A DNA stretch of 38,209 nt from an uncultured bacterium (GCA_937919925.1 CALFOT010000107.1:1-38209), one strand, 5' to 3'; numbered from the stretch's first letter, positions 1 through 8,724 are shown. A program made the numbers and translations. Notes: generated by a model from the sequence alone, not told the origin.

Positions 1-1
1 T

Positions 2-73
2 GGGGCAACTACGGAGTTGGGCAATGACATGCTCAAAGAACTCGGCTACTTAGGCGAAACTCAGCCAAATTAA
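2..73 (+). CDS. C-terminal end of an unknown protein, possibly a sulfatase (partial)
   Basis: The window opens inside an open frame that runs 23 codons to a TAA at 71-73. The tail contains LKELGYLGE, which resembles the ELxxLGYxG tail often seen at the end of sulfatase/alkaline-phosphatase-superfamily proteins. That resemblance is the only clue and the fragment is too short to prove it. The rest of the gene lies upstream of the window. Confidence 0.3.
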   Translation, partial: GATTELGNDMLKELGYLGETQPN

Positions 74-199
74 TAATCTTGGCACCAAGCGCCAGCAGGG
101 GGCTCGGGAGGCGGCAAGTCACTTATGTTTTTGCCGCGCTGGAATGGACAGCCTGATTCATGCACCAACCTCCGACGCGCTGATAACCTTGTGCTTGCC

Positions 200-832
200 A
201 TGACTGATTGCAGCCCAGAAATCGAAGCGAAACTGATTGCGCCCTCTGCGCAGGAGTTACTCAAGCTGCCCGAACACATCAAGGCTCTGGGCTTTCATAT
301 TTCGGAAACCCGGCGCTTTGTCTGCTTGGACCATTATTTAGATACCCCGGATTTAGATATTTTTCGCGGCGGCTGGGCTCTGCGCTTGCGCGATTTCTCT
401 GGCACGCAATTGCTCACGTTGAAAGCGCTGTCTACTCCGTCAGTCGATGGTATTGCCAAGCGAGAAGAGATTGAGCAAGAAGTGGAATGGGATGGCGGCG
501 TGGAATTGGATTTCGACGACGGCGTGCTCGGCGGCGAGCTCACCCACCTCGTGCAGGATAAAACGCTGTGGCAATTATTTCACATACGCCAAGACCGCAT
601 GCAGTTTGATTTAGTCACTGAAGATGGTTTGAATATCGAAGCCAGCATGGATCAAGTCCGCTGGGAGGGCCAAGATGCCATCGACCTCGGCTTTGAAGTC
701 GAGTTAGAGCTGAAATCTGGCAGTGAGGATGATTTGCGTTTACTCGTACAACGCTTGGTGGAGCGCACGGATTGGCAACCTGCCACCGCATCGAAATTTG
801 TGCGCGGCCTTGGCGTAGCTGGATTGGTCTAG
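200..832 (+). CDS. CYTH domain (triphosphate tunnel metalloenzyme family) protein
   Basis: This is a 210-residue soluble protein. Its start carries EIEAKL at residues 7-12, the ExExK motif that binds metal and triphosphate in CYTH/TTM enzymes. Alternating charged strands follow, with LRLRDF, LTLKAL and a Glu-rich EIEQEVEW stretch, and later FEVELELKSG and ASKFVRG, as expected for an eight-stranded tunnel. Family members hydrolyse inorganic triphosphate, thiamine triphosphate or make cAMP; the substrate cannot be told here. I chose the ATG at 200 because the motif sits just after it; a longer frame from 125 adds 25 residues without homology. No clear Shine-Dalgarno precedes it. It converges on the sulfate-permease-like gene with 19 bases between stops. 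Confidence 0.8.
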   Translation: MTDCSPEIEAKLIAPSAQELLKLPEHIKALGFHISETRRFVCLDHYLDTPDLDIFRGGWALRLRDFSGTQLLTLKALSTPSVDGIAKREEIEQEVEWDGGVELDFDDGVLGGELTHLVQDKTLWQLFHIRQDRMQFDLVTEDGLNIEASMDQVRWEGQDAIDLGFEVELELKSGSEDDLRLLVQRLVERTDWQPATASKFVRGLGVAGLV

Positions 833-851
833 GATCTTCTGAGTCGTTCCA

Positions 852-2537
852 TCAATCCGGCTGGGTCTTGGCTGCCAGTAAGAGTTGCGCATGCTCCACC
901 GCCAACGGAAAGTTCGCGAAAATATGCTCCTTGCCAACCAACTTGAGAGCGCCGTTTTTATCCATTGCGTCCTGCACGTGAGTACTCACGCCGGACAAAA
1001 GCAAAACTGTTCCACGACCTTGAAACCGCGCTGCAACCTCTTCCAGGGCATGCAAGCCGGTGGCGTCAATCGCCAAAACATGGCGCATTCTTAGAATCAC
1101 TACAGGCGGAGAGCTTTGCGTGGTCAGTAGAGTTTCGGTGAACTTGGTTGCTGCACCGAAGCAGAAAGAGCCGTTGATCTGGAACACTCCCACCCCCGCC
1201 GGCACCGGCGTGGGATAAGCATCGCGGAGTTCCGAATCCTCGTAATCAGTAATATCGCGCAGTGCTTTAACCTGAGTGACTTCGGCCATGCGTCGCATAA
1301 ACAGCAATGCGGCCAAAACCACCCCTACTTGGATGGCCACCGAAAGGTCAAAAATAATCGTCAATAAAAAGGTCGTGACCAGCACGAGAGCATCGCTGGC
1401 CGGGCCCCGCAACAAGCGCTGAAAAACATGCCATTCACTCATGTTGTAAGCCACCACGATGAGAATTCCTGCCAGTGCAGCCATCGGGATCAACGAAGCC
1501 CAGGAGCCCGCGACCAAGACAATCAATAGCAAAGTAGCCGCATGCACAATACCGGCTATAGGAGTGCGACCGCCATTGCGCACATTCGTTGCGGTACGCG
1601 CAATAGCCCCTGTCGCCGGCATCCCACCAAAAAGAGGTGAGAGAATATTGGCGAGACCCTGCCCGAATAACTCGGCGTTGGAACGGTGACGACCACCTAT
1701 CAGGCCGTCCGCAACCACCGCGCTCAACAAAGATTCAATGGCGGCAAGTAACGCAATCGTTAACGCCGGCGAAACCAAATCGGGCAGTAATTTCCAATCG
1801 AAGCGAGAGAGCTGCAGAGTTGGCAGGGATTGCGGAACGTCACCAAAACGACTGTGAATGGTTGCGATATCAAGACCTGCCAATTGCACAATCGCGGTCG
1901 TGACCACCAGGGCAACGAGTGGTCCAGGTATGCGGCTAGGAACGCGCGGCCAAATTTGAATTATGGCTACCGTGAGCAAGAAGATGAATGCTGCGGTGAG
2001 ATTGGTGGCGCTAAAATTCTCGGCATACACCAGGCTCCGCCCGACAAAATCTGTAGGCAAGGATTCGATTTGCAGGCCAAGGGCCTCGCCAACTTGGCTC
2101 ATGGCAATCGTTAGCGCTATTCCTGTGGTGAAACCAACGGTGACTGGGTAAGGAATAAATCGAATGACATCGCCTAGCCGTGCAAAGGCCATGATCACTA
2201 AAAAACAGCCTGCCATAAATGTGGCTACAGCTAAGCCCCCATAACCAAACTCCGCCACTACGCTGGCCACTAATACGACGAATGCAGCCGTGGGCCCACC
2301 AATTTGTACACGACTACCGCCAAAAAATGAGATGGCAAATCCGCCAACAATGGCCGTATACAAGCCCTGCTCAGGACGTAGCCCAGAAGCGATTGCAAAT
2401 GCAATGGCCAGTGGCAAAGCCACAACCCCAACCACCATCCCGGCCAAGGCGTCGCGCCAAAAATCCTGAAGCGAGTATCCCTCGCGCAACACAGACAGGA
2501 GTTTGGGCTCCAGATCCTTGCTAAAGATTCGTTTCAT
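852..2537 (-). CDS. SulP family anion transporter with C-terminal STAS domain
   Basis: This is a 561-residue inner-membrane protein of normal SulP/SLC26 length. After a short cytoplasmic start it has the family signature around residues 30-90 (ALAGMVVGVVALPLAIAFAI, then QGLYTAIVGGF and GGSRVQIGGPTAAFV), about a dozen hydrophobic segments to residue 420, and a soluble STAS domain at about 440-555 (VVILRMRHVLAIDATGLHAL). Family members carry sulfate, bicarbonate or other anions, driven by H+ or Na+; the substrate cannot be predicted. There is no carbonic anhydrase or sulfate-assimilation gene beside it. It lies 112 bases downstream of the S46 peptidase gene on the same strand, so it may be transcribed separately. 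Confidence 0.95.
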   Translation of the reverse strand: MKRIFSKDLEPKLLSVLREGYSLQDFWRDALAGMVVGVVALPLAIAFAIASGLRPEQGLYTAIVGGFAISFFGGSRVQIGGPTAAFVVLVASVVAEFGYGGLAVATFMAGCFLVIMAFARLGDVIRFIPYPVTVGFTTGIALTIAMSQVGEALGLQIESLPTDFVGRSLVYAENFSATNLTAAFIFLLTVAIIQIWPRVPSRIPGPLVALVVTTAIVQLAGLDIATIHSRFGDVPQSLPTLQLSRFDWKLLPDLVSPALTIALLAAIESLLSAVVADGLIGGRHRSNAELFGQGLANILSPLFGGMPATGAIARTATNVRNGGRTPIAGIVHAATLLLIVLVAGSWASLIPMAALAGILIVVAYNMSEWHVFQRLLRGPASDALVLVTTFLLTIIFDLSVAIQVGVVLAALLFMRRMAEVTQVKALRDITDYEDSELRDAYPTPVPAGVGVFQINGSFCFGAATKFTETLLTTQSSPPVVILRMRHVLAIDATGLHALEEVAARFQGRGTVLLLSGVSTHVQDAMDKNGALKLVGKEHIFANFPLAVEHAQLLLAAKTQPD

Positions 2538-2649
2538 AGGCTATAGCCGGCAGTTTCATTCGAAAATCTCAGGATGTTCCATACCTCGTATTCTAGCGAA
2601 GGAGAGAACTTTCCAAGCCACCATTCCGCAATCTTCGTGACGAGGAAAT

Positions 2650-4623
2650 CTATTCCACACCCATTTCCTTCAACAACCGCGGCGCCGGCCAGATGTCACG
2701 CATCAGCCACAGCACGTATTGCATATCGACGGAAATGTTGCGGGAGCGCTCGGCATTCCAGCCGAAGTCGCCGCTGACGTTTTCAAATACGCGGTCGAAG
2801 TTCAATCCAACCAAGCGTCCTTTGCCATCGACTACTGGCGAGCCGGAATTTCCGCCAGTAGTATCTCCGTCAGCGAGAAAACAAACCGTGGTTTCTGCAA
2901 GTTTGGGATTGGCCAACACCGCTTGAAGAATTTCTTGCGGCACTTCAAAATCCCCTGCACCTTGATTTTTTGCAATCAATCCATCCACGGTGGTATGCGC
3001 GACGTTCCACACGCCGTCGCGCGGCGCATAACCTTTTACGGTTGCTGTGGAGACGCGCAAGGTAGAGTTGGCATCTGGATAGAAAGTTTTTCCACGCCAC
3101 ATTTCTTGCGCTTCAATCCACTTCGCGCCAACCTCTAAGCGGCGCCCCGCCATGGATGCTTGAAACTGCCGTTGGGCCTGCAACTCGGGAACCAAAGCGG
3201 TTGCAAGATCGGCCAGCGTGTTGAAGTGGCCACCGTTTTCGCGCCACTGGTCGTAGCCAACGATACGCTCGCTTTGCGAGAGTTGATCAGCCATGTCAAA
3301 CAGAACCTCTAAAACACGCTCGTCGACCAAAGCATAATCACCAAGGGCCGCCTCCAGCGATTGGTTTTCTGGTGTGGCCCCACTCATGGCGCTGCGGATC
3401 AAGGTACGCATGGCGCTCGAGCGAAACTGAATCTGGCTCAAAACAAAGTCGTGTTGCTGACGTTCATACTCTTCTAAATCAAGTGCAAGCAGCTGGTCTA
3501 AAACGCCACCAAAACGGCTGGTGCGTGCGGCATCCGCTGCAACCCAAGCGCGGAATTCACGCTCTTCGGCGGTCTTGCGTTCGACCACTTTATTGCGCGC
3601 TAAGCCCCAAACCATCCCGTCGGCATTTTTGAAACCGTTGGCATAACTCTTAATCGGCGATTGCACCGCAAGCTCTAACTCAGCACTACGGGTACCAATT
3701 TCTTCATAAGCCTTGATGACAGCATCAAATACTTTGTAGCGTGCAGGGAAGTAATAAGATTCGCGCGCTGCCACGGCAATCGAAGACAGATAACGATTGG
3801 TAGTGCCGGGGTAGCCGAGAATCATCACAAAATCACCCTCGTTTACGCCATCGGGCGAGACCGCCAAAAAGTGCTCTGGTTGATATGGAACATTGTCTGG
3901 GGAGTAGCTCGCTGGCGAACCATCTGGAGCAACATAAGCGCGGAAGAAGCTGAAATCGCCCGTGTGACGCGGCCACATCCAGTTATCGGTTTCGCCACCG
4001 TATTCCCCGACTGCGCGGGGCGGCGCATAAACCAAACGCACATCATTCAGCACCGTGCGCCAGATACGTCGCCATTCGCGACCTTCAAAATAGGGCACCA
4101 CAATCGCACTGGATTCGGGGCTCTGCGCCTCTTGCTCCAAACGTCGGCGCTCCTCTTGCACCGCCGCCCAACGCGCCGCCGGATCGGGCCCTGCAGCCTC
4201 TGCAGCCGCATGCATGATCGAAGTGACGTCTTCGTACTTACGCACAAAACTGACGCGATAACCGGCTGCAGGAATTTCTTGCGCGTTCTCTGTGGATACA
4301 AAACCGTCGCGCAAAATATTGTTGGCAACCGTGCTGGCAGCATTAATGGCCGCAAAACCGCAGTGATGATTGGTGACAATCAAACCACTGCTGGACACAA
4401 ACGACGACGAGCAGCCATTGATTTGTACCGCTGCCGATAGCAGACCGGATTCACCATTCCAAATATCTGTGGCGCTCAACTCCAAGCCGCGCGCTTCCAG
4501 TGCCGCAAAATCTAACTGATGCAATTGCTCCGGCAGCCACTCGCCTTCATCAGCGGTGAGCGAAACGAAGCGCGGCAGGAGCAATGCGCCGCAAACCAGG
4601 AGCAGAGGGACGAGGAACTTCAT
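2650..4623 (-). CDS. Secreted S46 family dipeptidyl-peptidase (DPP11-like)
   Basis: This is a 657-residue serine exopeptidase that removes dipeptides from the N terminus of peptides in the periplasm. A hydrophobic signal peptide covers residues 1-23. The catalytic His lies in VTNHHCGF (residues 83-90) and the catalytic Ser is Ser593 in GGNSGSPV; the HWMWPRHTGDF-type segment (NWMWPRHTGDFSFF) is also a family hallmark. Arg611 in LNFDR lies 18 residues after the Ser, the same spacing as Ser655/Arg673 of Porphyromonas DPP11, where the Arg selects Asp/Glu at P1; DPP7 has Gly there. Acidic specificity is therefore inferred. It is the last gene of a minus-strand operon after a metzincin-like protease and an unknown secreted protein, with 14 bases to the preceding stop. 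Confidence 0.95.
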   Translation of the reverse strand: MKFLVPLLLVCGALLLPRFVSLTADEGEWLPEQLHQLDFAALEARGLELSATDIWNGESGLLSAAVQINGCSSSFVSSSGLIVTNHHCGFAAINAASTVANNILRDGFVSTENAQEIPAAGYRVSFVRKYEDVTSIMHAAAEAAGPDPAARWAAVQEERRRLEQEAQSPESSAIVVPYFEGREWRRIWRTVLNDVRLVYAPPRAVGEYGGETDNWMWPRHTGDFSFFRAYVAPDGSPASYSPDNVPYQPEHFLAVSPDGVNEGDFVMILGYPGTTNRYLSSIAVAARESYYFPARYKVFDAVIKAYEEIGTRSAELELAVQSPIKSYANGFKNADGMVWGLARNKVVERKTAEEREFRAWVAADAARTSRFGGVLDQLLALDLEEYERQQHDFVLSQIQFRSSAMRTLIRSAMSGATPENQSLEAALGDYALVDERVLEVLFDMADQLSQSERIVGYDQWRENGGHFNTLADLATALVPELQAQRQFQASMAGRRLEVGAKWIEAQEMWRGKTFYPDANSTLRVSTATVKGYAPRDGVWNVAHTTVDGLIAKNQGAGDFEVPQEILQAVLANPKLAETTVCFLADGDTTGGNSGSPVVDGKGRLVGLNFDRVFENVSGDFGWNAERSRNISVDMQYVLWLMRDIWPAPRLLKEMGVE

Positions 4624-4637
4624 CCCTACACTTTAAC

Positions 4638-5504
4638 TTAGGGGAGCTTGGTAATGGTCCACTTATGCGACAAGCCCGCGGGCAATTGAGCCGCCACAGC
4701 CACGCCAAGAATCGCTCCATCGAGCCATTCTTCCTGAGCATCCACGGCGCGGCCTCGCATCAGGTTGGCGCGCAACGAGGGCTCCATGGAGCGAAACGAA
4801 ATATCAATGTGTTCGCGTTTTTCCGGTTCCGGGAGGTTGGCAAGAATCTCGCTGTCGTAAAACGCGTAGAGTTCCTCCTCTGTGACCGGCGTTGCATACT
4901 TCTGATACTCATCCAAAATCAATTGCAGGCGGAATTTGCGCTCCACATAAGTGGTCCAACCAGCCGCACCATAACGAGCCAACAAACTATCCTTGGCGGC
5001 ACCCGCTGCACCCTCCAGGCGCATTTGATACGCAGCAAAATCTTGGGCATCAATTTCTGGAAAACGTGCTTCGGCCTCGCGCAATAACACGACAGCGCGC
5101 ACTAATTCATAGAACACCACTTCCGGATCTGCAAAATAGGCGCGGGTTAAATCCTCCACAGGAGTCTCGAGAGGTTGGCTGCTCGCGTAACTCGACCACT
5201 TCGGCAACAAATAACCTTCGAGGATATCTTGATCAACAACGATATGATCAATCTTCAATTGAATGCCCGCTGGTAAATCGGGAGTGTTCCATAAGAAATC
5301 GCCGCTGATGTCGGAGCCTTCGCTAAATTCAGGGTGGCTTTCTTCGCCTTCGAGACTGGGAGGCGAAGCAACCACTGCGCGCACCTCTGCAGGTGGCTTT
5401 TCTTCTCCACTACATGCAAACGTGCCTGCGGCGAGCACTGCCGCAGCAAGAAAAAAGACGGAGAGCCGTGCTGGGCCCTCCGTCGTGAACATTTTCTTCA
5501 CCAT
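4638..5504 (-). CDS. Secreted protein of unknown function, weakly SurA/PrsA N-domain-like
   Basis: This is a 288-residue protein with an N-terminal hydrophobic segment (about residues 13-31) ending in a Cys (TFAC). The residues before the Cys do not fit a classical lipobox, so it may be a lipoprotein or a simply secreted or anchored protein. The middle and C-terminal part is helical and acidic, with VTEEELYAFYDSEI near residue 203, which resembles the helical chaperone arm of SurA/PrsA-type foldases (VTEEEL..YY). I see no parvulin catalytic domain. The ATG overlaps the stop of the metzincin-like gene by one base (TAATG), and the S46 peptidase starts 14 bases after its stop, so it is translationally coupled to two secreted peptidases and may help them fold or bind substrate. 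Confidence 0.75.
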   Translation of the reverse strand: MVKKMFTTEGPARLSVFFLAAAVLAAGTFACSGEEKPPAEVRAVVASPPSLEGEESHPEFSEGSDISGDFLWNTPDLPAGIQLKIDHIVVDQDILEGYLLPKWSSYASSQPLETPVEDLTRAYFADPEVVFYELVRAVVLLREAEARFPEIDAQDFAAYQMRLEGAAGAAKDSLLARYGAAGWTTYVERKFRLQLILDEYQKYATPVTEEELYAFYDSEILANLPEPEKREHIDISFRSMEPSLRANLMRGRAVDAQEEWLDGAILGVAVAAQLPAGLSHKWTITKLP

Positions 5505-6325
5505 TAGTAACGGTTCTTTTGGTTGTTCATGACATTGAAGTGGTTTTGACCACTGCAGCTTTCGTTGTAGTTATGGAAACTTCCGAAACTACTCGCACGC
5601 AAAGTGGACAGCATGATACACGTGTTATCACAGCAATGCTGCAAAGTGTAGTTGTGGCCGGCCTCGTGTTGCATGATTTCTGCCTCCAGACTTTGATACT
5701 TTTTGGTCAACTGGCGGGGCAAACCAATGTAGCCGACACCGATCGCGCCGCCGGGAGTAGGATCATTCGACAAGGCAATCATCATGTCTTTCCCCTGATA
5801 ACCATGCTCTGCGAAAGCCTCATTGAGCAAGGCGCTGATATCGGCGTTGTCGTTGGAATCCCAGGCTTGACCAGAAGAGGGCACAAAGTTGATGCCCCAG
5901 TTCGAATTCAAAGCCGCGTCGCAGAGATTGACCTCGCTGATGATGTGTTGCTTCATGGTTTGCATGTTGCCAAATGCCGCGCGATATTCCTCATCCACTG
6001 GCAAGTTCACGGTAACCAAAGCCTGGATCGAGCCACCGGAGCCCGAGCGTGGCTGCAGCAAACGGGTGACCTGTTGCACGGCCAGCGCACTCGCCAGTTC
6101 GGCTGGAGTCAGCGCGCGGTCGAATTGGAACTGCTCGCCGTTGCGTGTGGTGAAGATTTCATGGCCAAGGATGGCATCGAACTCGGCGGCGGAAGCGTAA
6201 TCCGAAACCTGCGGAAGAGCGTTCCACACATTCCCCTGAGAATCTAGGTAGGGGCCGGCAGAATCATGACTTAGGGCGGTGAAAGCAAGGGCCGCAATGG
6301 CCAGCAGCAGAGTCAATTTCTTCAT
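5504..6325 (-). CDS. Secreted metzincin/reprolysin-like zinc metalloprotease
   Basis: This is a 273-residue protein with a signal peptide at residues 1-19. The active site is HEAGHNYTLQH (His220, Glu221, His224, His230), with three His as zinc ligands and Glu as the base. It is followed by CIM with Met238 in the place of the metzincin Met-turn and by NESCSGQNHFNVM, which recalls the FSxCS segment of reprolysins. An upstream stretch, GGAIGVGYIGLP, matches the strand before the zinc helix. The metzincin Gly at position 8 of the motif is Thr. It is the first gene of an operon with the next gene (1-base overlap) and the S46 peptidase, which points to extracellular or periplasmic protein degradation. 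No Shine-Dalgarno is evident before the ATG. Confidence 0.8.
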   Translation of the reverse strand: MKKLTLLLAIAALAFTALSHDSAGPYLDSQGNVWNALPQVSDYASAAEFDAILGHEIFTTRNGEQFQFDRALTPAELASALAVQQVTRLLQPRSGSGGSIQALVTVNLPVDEEYRAAFGNMQTMKQHIISEVNLCDAALNSNWGINFVPSSGQAWDSNDNADISALLNEAFAEHGYQGKDMMIALSNDPTPGGAIGVGYIGLPRQLTKKYQSLEAEIMQHEAGHNYTLQHCCDNTCIMLSTLRASSFGSFHNYNESCSGQNHFNVMNNQKNRY

Positions 6326-6373
6326 CTGAGTAAGAGAGTTTGGGTTGAGTTTGGTTCCGCAAAAAAACTGTAG

Positions 6374-7120
6374 TCAGCTTTTTTCTGCGGGAATGCGAGC
6401 ACTCACAGTATCAGAACGACCCTCCTTCACAAAAGCCATCTGCAAAAAGTGCTTTGCCACGTGAGGAATCGTGTTAAACAAGTTTTTAGCCTTGTATTCG
6501 TGGAAGGCGGCCACAGTGGGGAACACCTCTACGCTGGTGGCGCGAATTTGTTTTTGCATATCCGTATCGACAATCCCCGGCGCCACCGCATAACACCGCA
6601 ACCCATGCTTGGCCTCCTCCAGCTGCAATGTTTCACTGAGCCGATCCACCGCGGCCTTGCCCACGCAATAAGCCGCCCAACCAGCGTAGCCGGCATAGGC
6701 CGCACCCGAACTTATATTCAACAAAACGCCCTCCCCTGGCCGACTTTCGACATGCTTGACGAAAAATTGACTGCCAAAAAGCACCCCTAGCAGGTTCACG
6801 TCGAGACTTTTGTAGAGCGCCGCGCCATCCAAATCGCGGACTTTCACCACAGGATCGAGCGTGGCGGCGTTATTGATCCACAAATCTAGGCGGCCGAACT
6901 TGGCGACGGCCAGCTTGCCAAAATCCTGCATCGCCGCCGCGTTGCTGACGTCCACGCGGCAACTCAGCACATCCGGCCCATCTTGAAAGGGCAACGGGTT
7001 ACGCGCGCACAAGGCCACGCGCATACCACGAGCAAGGAAGTTTTTGGCCAAGCCAGCACCAAGGCCACGGCTTGCGCCGGTAATGACGGCAACTTTTCCA
7101 GCAAGGTCGGGGAGTTCCAT
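6374..7120 (-). CDS. Short-chain dehydrogenase/reductase (SDR) family oxidoreductase
   Basis: This is a 248-residue classical SDR. The Rossmann nucleotide-binding motif TGASRGLGAG lies at residues 15-24, NNAAT (NNAG equivalent) near 83, the catalytic Ser in NISSGAAY near 137, and the YCVGK catalytic Tyr/Lys pair near 151. It should be a soluble NAD(P)-dependent alcohol or keto reductase; Arg after the first Gly-rich turn fits NADP but does not prove it. The substrate is unknown. It is divergent from the glyoxalase-like gene with only 20 bases between the start codons, so the two promoters must overlap the neighbouring coding sequences. It is 48 bases upstream of the secreted-protease operon on the same strand. 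Confidence 0.93.
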   Translation of the reverse strand: MELPDLAGKVAVITGASRGLGAGLAKNFLARGMRVALCARNPLPFQDGPDVLSCRVDVSNAAAMQDFGKLAVAKFGRLDLWINNAATLDPVVKVRDLDGAALYKSLDVNLLGVLFGSQFFVKHVESRPGEGVLLNISSGAAYAGYAGWAAYCVGKAAVDRLSETLQLEEAKHGLRCYAVAPGIVDTDMQKQIRATSVEVFPTVAAFHEYKAKNLFNTIPHVAKHFLQMAFVKEGRSDTVSARIPAEKS

Positions 7121-7125
7121 ACGCC

Positions 7126-7131
7126 TAGAAT
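7126..7131 (+). promoter_or_regulatory. Probable -10 box for the glyoxalase-like gene (leaderless type)
   Basis: TAGAAT is followed by nine bases and then the ATG at 7141. There is no Shine-Dalgarno in the gap, so transcription would start at or very near the A of the ATG. A -35 element, if any, would lie inside the divergent SDR gene; I do not see a clear one. Confidence 0.5.
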
Positions 7132-7140
7132 AGTCGCGCG

Positions 7141-7524
7141 ATGCGATTGGCCCACACCATGCTCCGAGTTCGCGATTTAAATCGCGCGCTTGATTTTTAC
7201 ACCAACTTTCTCGGCTTACGAGAAGTGCGGCGTCATGACCTTGGCGATGCCACCTTGGTGTTCCTCACCGACGCCTCCGGCCACTACCATCTTGAATTAA
7301 CCCACAATCATGATGGCCGTGATTACGCACTCGGCACGCAGTTCGGCCACATCGCATTGCACGTGGATGATCTCGATGCCGTCGTGGTTGAAGTAGAAGC
7401 ACGCGGTTGGTGGTTTCGCCGCAGCAATCCAAAAAATACCACGCGCTATATTTTCGTGCATGATCCCGATGGTTACGACATCGAGATCCTGGAAGCCAAA
7501 GCTCCGGCTTCCACAACTACTTGA
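7141..7524 (+). CDS. Glyoxalase I / VOC family protein
   Basis: This is a 127-residue protein with two VOC beta-alpha-beta-beta-beta modules. The start MRLAHTMLRVRDL is close to bacterial GloA (RLLHTMLRV), and the four expected metal ligands are visible: His5, Glu in HLELTHNH, His in FGHIALHV and Glu in GYDIEILE. GloA uses glutathione hemithioacetal of methylglyoxal to make S-lactoylglutathione in the cytoplasm; a related dioxygenase-type VOC role cannot be excluded. Its TGA overlaps the ATG of the tRNA-dihydrouridine synthase gene by one base (TGATG), so the two are translationally coupled. The promoter appears leaderless. Confidence 0.92.
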   Translation: MRLAHTMLRVRDLNRALDFYTNFLGLREVRRHDLGDATLVFLTDASGHYHLELTHNHDGRDYALGTQFGHIALHVDDLDAVVVEVEARGWWFRRSNPKNTTRYIFVHDPDGYDIEILEAKAPASTTT

Positions 7525-8474
7525 TGTTCCCACAACCACCCCTCTACTTGGCGCCCATGGAAGGCGTCACCGATCCAAGCTTTCGCGCTCTTTCGGTGGA
7601 GACCAATGGCGCTGCTGCGATTGGTGCGGTGTGCACAGAGTTTTTGCGGGTCAGCGGCGTGCCCTTGCCGGAAACGTATCTACGTGAGCAGCTTGGCCAC
7701 TGCGAGTTTGGTGTGCTGAACGGAATTCAGCTGATGGGTAATAAGGCCGATATCATGGCAGAAACGGCGATTCGAGCTGCTTCTGCGGGAGCAGACTTCG
7801 TCGATTTAAACTTCGGCTGCCCGGCGCCGCGGGTGTACCAGCACCACGCCGGTTCGGCATTGTTAGATCAACCGCAGTTGCTCGAAGAAATTCTGAGCGC
7901 CTGCGTCAAGGCATGCCCGGTACCGGTCACCGCCAAAATCCGCGCCGGTGGCATCGACAGCACGCAGCTCGAAGAAATCTGTAAACGTGTAGAAAATGCC
8001 GGCGCCGTGATGCTCACCGTGCACGCGCGTTTACGCACCGACCGCTACACCGATCCACCCAATTGGGAATGGATTCGTTTCGTCAAAGAAACCGTGAGCA
8101 TTCCTGTTTTTGGCAACGGTAATGCGGATTCCGTCGACAACATCGCCAAGATGTTTCAGCACACCGGTTGTGACGGCGTCATGATTGGGCGCGGCGCTCT
8201 GCAGGATCCAATTTTGTTTCGCCGCTGGAAGGATTTTCAAATGGGCATAACCACGCCGGATTGGAGCAACGCTGAGATCGAAAAATGGCTGCGCGAATAT
8301 TTCCGCCGTATGTTGCGCGGCGGGGCAAAAATGCACCAAGCGCTTGGCCGCATTAAACATGCAGTCAAAGCGCTTGGTCAGGGTGGCAAAATCGATACTG
8401 CCTGCCTGCCTTTTGCTTTACGCGAGCACGATCTTGAAGACCTGCTGGCGCAGCTAGGGCTTATAGCGCACTAG
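7524..8474 (+). CDS. dus: tRNA-dihydrouridine synthase, DusC-like
   Basis: This 316-residue flavoenzyme reduces specific uridines in tRNA D-loops to dihydrouridine with NADPH and FMN. APMEGVTD at the start is the Dus signature, DLNFGCPAP near residue 93 holds the catalytic Cys, and VFGNGNADS plus GVMIGRGAL form the FMN phosphate-binding end of the TIM barrel. A C-terminal helical tRNA-binding domain follows (LGRIKHAVKALGQ). FGCP and overall length fit DusC more than DusA or DusB, with moderate confidence. The ATG at 7524 overlaps the upstream stop. The 3' end overlaps the convergent small lipoprotein gene by 14 bases. Confidence 0.95.
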   Translation: MFPQPPLYLAPMEGVTDPSFRALSVETNGAAAIGAVCTEFLRVSGVPLPETYLREQLGHCEFGVLNGIQLMGNKADIMAETAIRAASAGADFVDLNFGCPAPRVYQHHAGSALLDQPQLLEEILSACVKACPVPVTAKIRAGGIDSTQLEEICKRVENAGAVMLTVHARLRTDRYTDPPNWEWIRFVKETVSIPVFGNGNADSVDNIAKMFQHTGCDGVMIGRGALQDPILFRRWKDFQMGITTPDWSNAEIEKWLREYFRRMLRGGAKMHQALGRIKHAVKALGQGGKIDTACLPFALREHDLEDLLAQLGLIAH

Positions 8475-8724
8475 CGAGCGGCAAAGCGGCGTGGCTGTCG
8501 TGGCAGGTGCCGTCGCTGCAGCAGTAACCTGCTGGAGCATCGCATTTGCCGTTGCAGCAGAGTACCTCGGCAACTTCTGCTGCTGCAGTGGTGGCGGCTT
8601 CGTTGACGGTTTCAGCGGCGCCAGCAGCACCTTCTAGAGGGGTAGTTTCACCGCCTCCGCATGCGCCTAGAGGCAGCAGAAGAACGGCAAGGGTGAGGAC
8701 GCGAAGTAAGGAACACATGCTCAC
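8461..8724 (-). CDS. Small cysteine-rich lipoprotein
   Basis: This is an 87-residue predicted lipoprotein. A hydrophobic signal with lipobox LGAC puts the lipidated Cys at residue 22. An Ala/Glu-rich linker follows, then a compact Cys cluster, CCNGKCDAPAGYCCSDGTC, with six half-cystines spaced CC-x3-C-x6-CC-x4-C. That spacing suggests a small disulfide-knotted domain displayed from the membrane; no known family is recognised. An alternative ATG lies two codons in. The gene converges on and overlaps the end of dus by 14 bases. It is divergent from the SatD-like gene with 61 bases between starts. Confidence 0.7.
   Translation of the reverse strand: MSMCSLLRVLTLAVLLLPLGACGGGETTPLEGAAGAAETVNEAATTAAAEVAEVLCCNGKCDAPAGYCCSDGTCHDSHAALPLASAL

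Noticed and set aside
5519-6247. A 242-residue plus-strand frame opposite the metzincin gene
   Set aside because: It is the mirror of the protease gene, which has a signal peptide and zinc motif on the minus strand.
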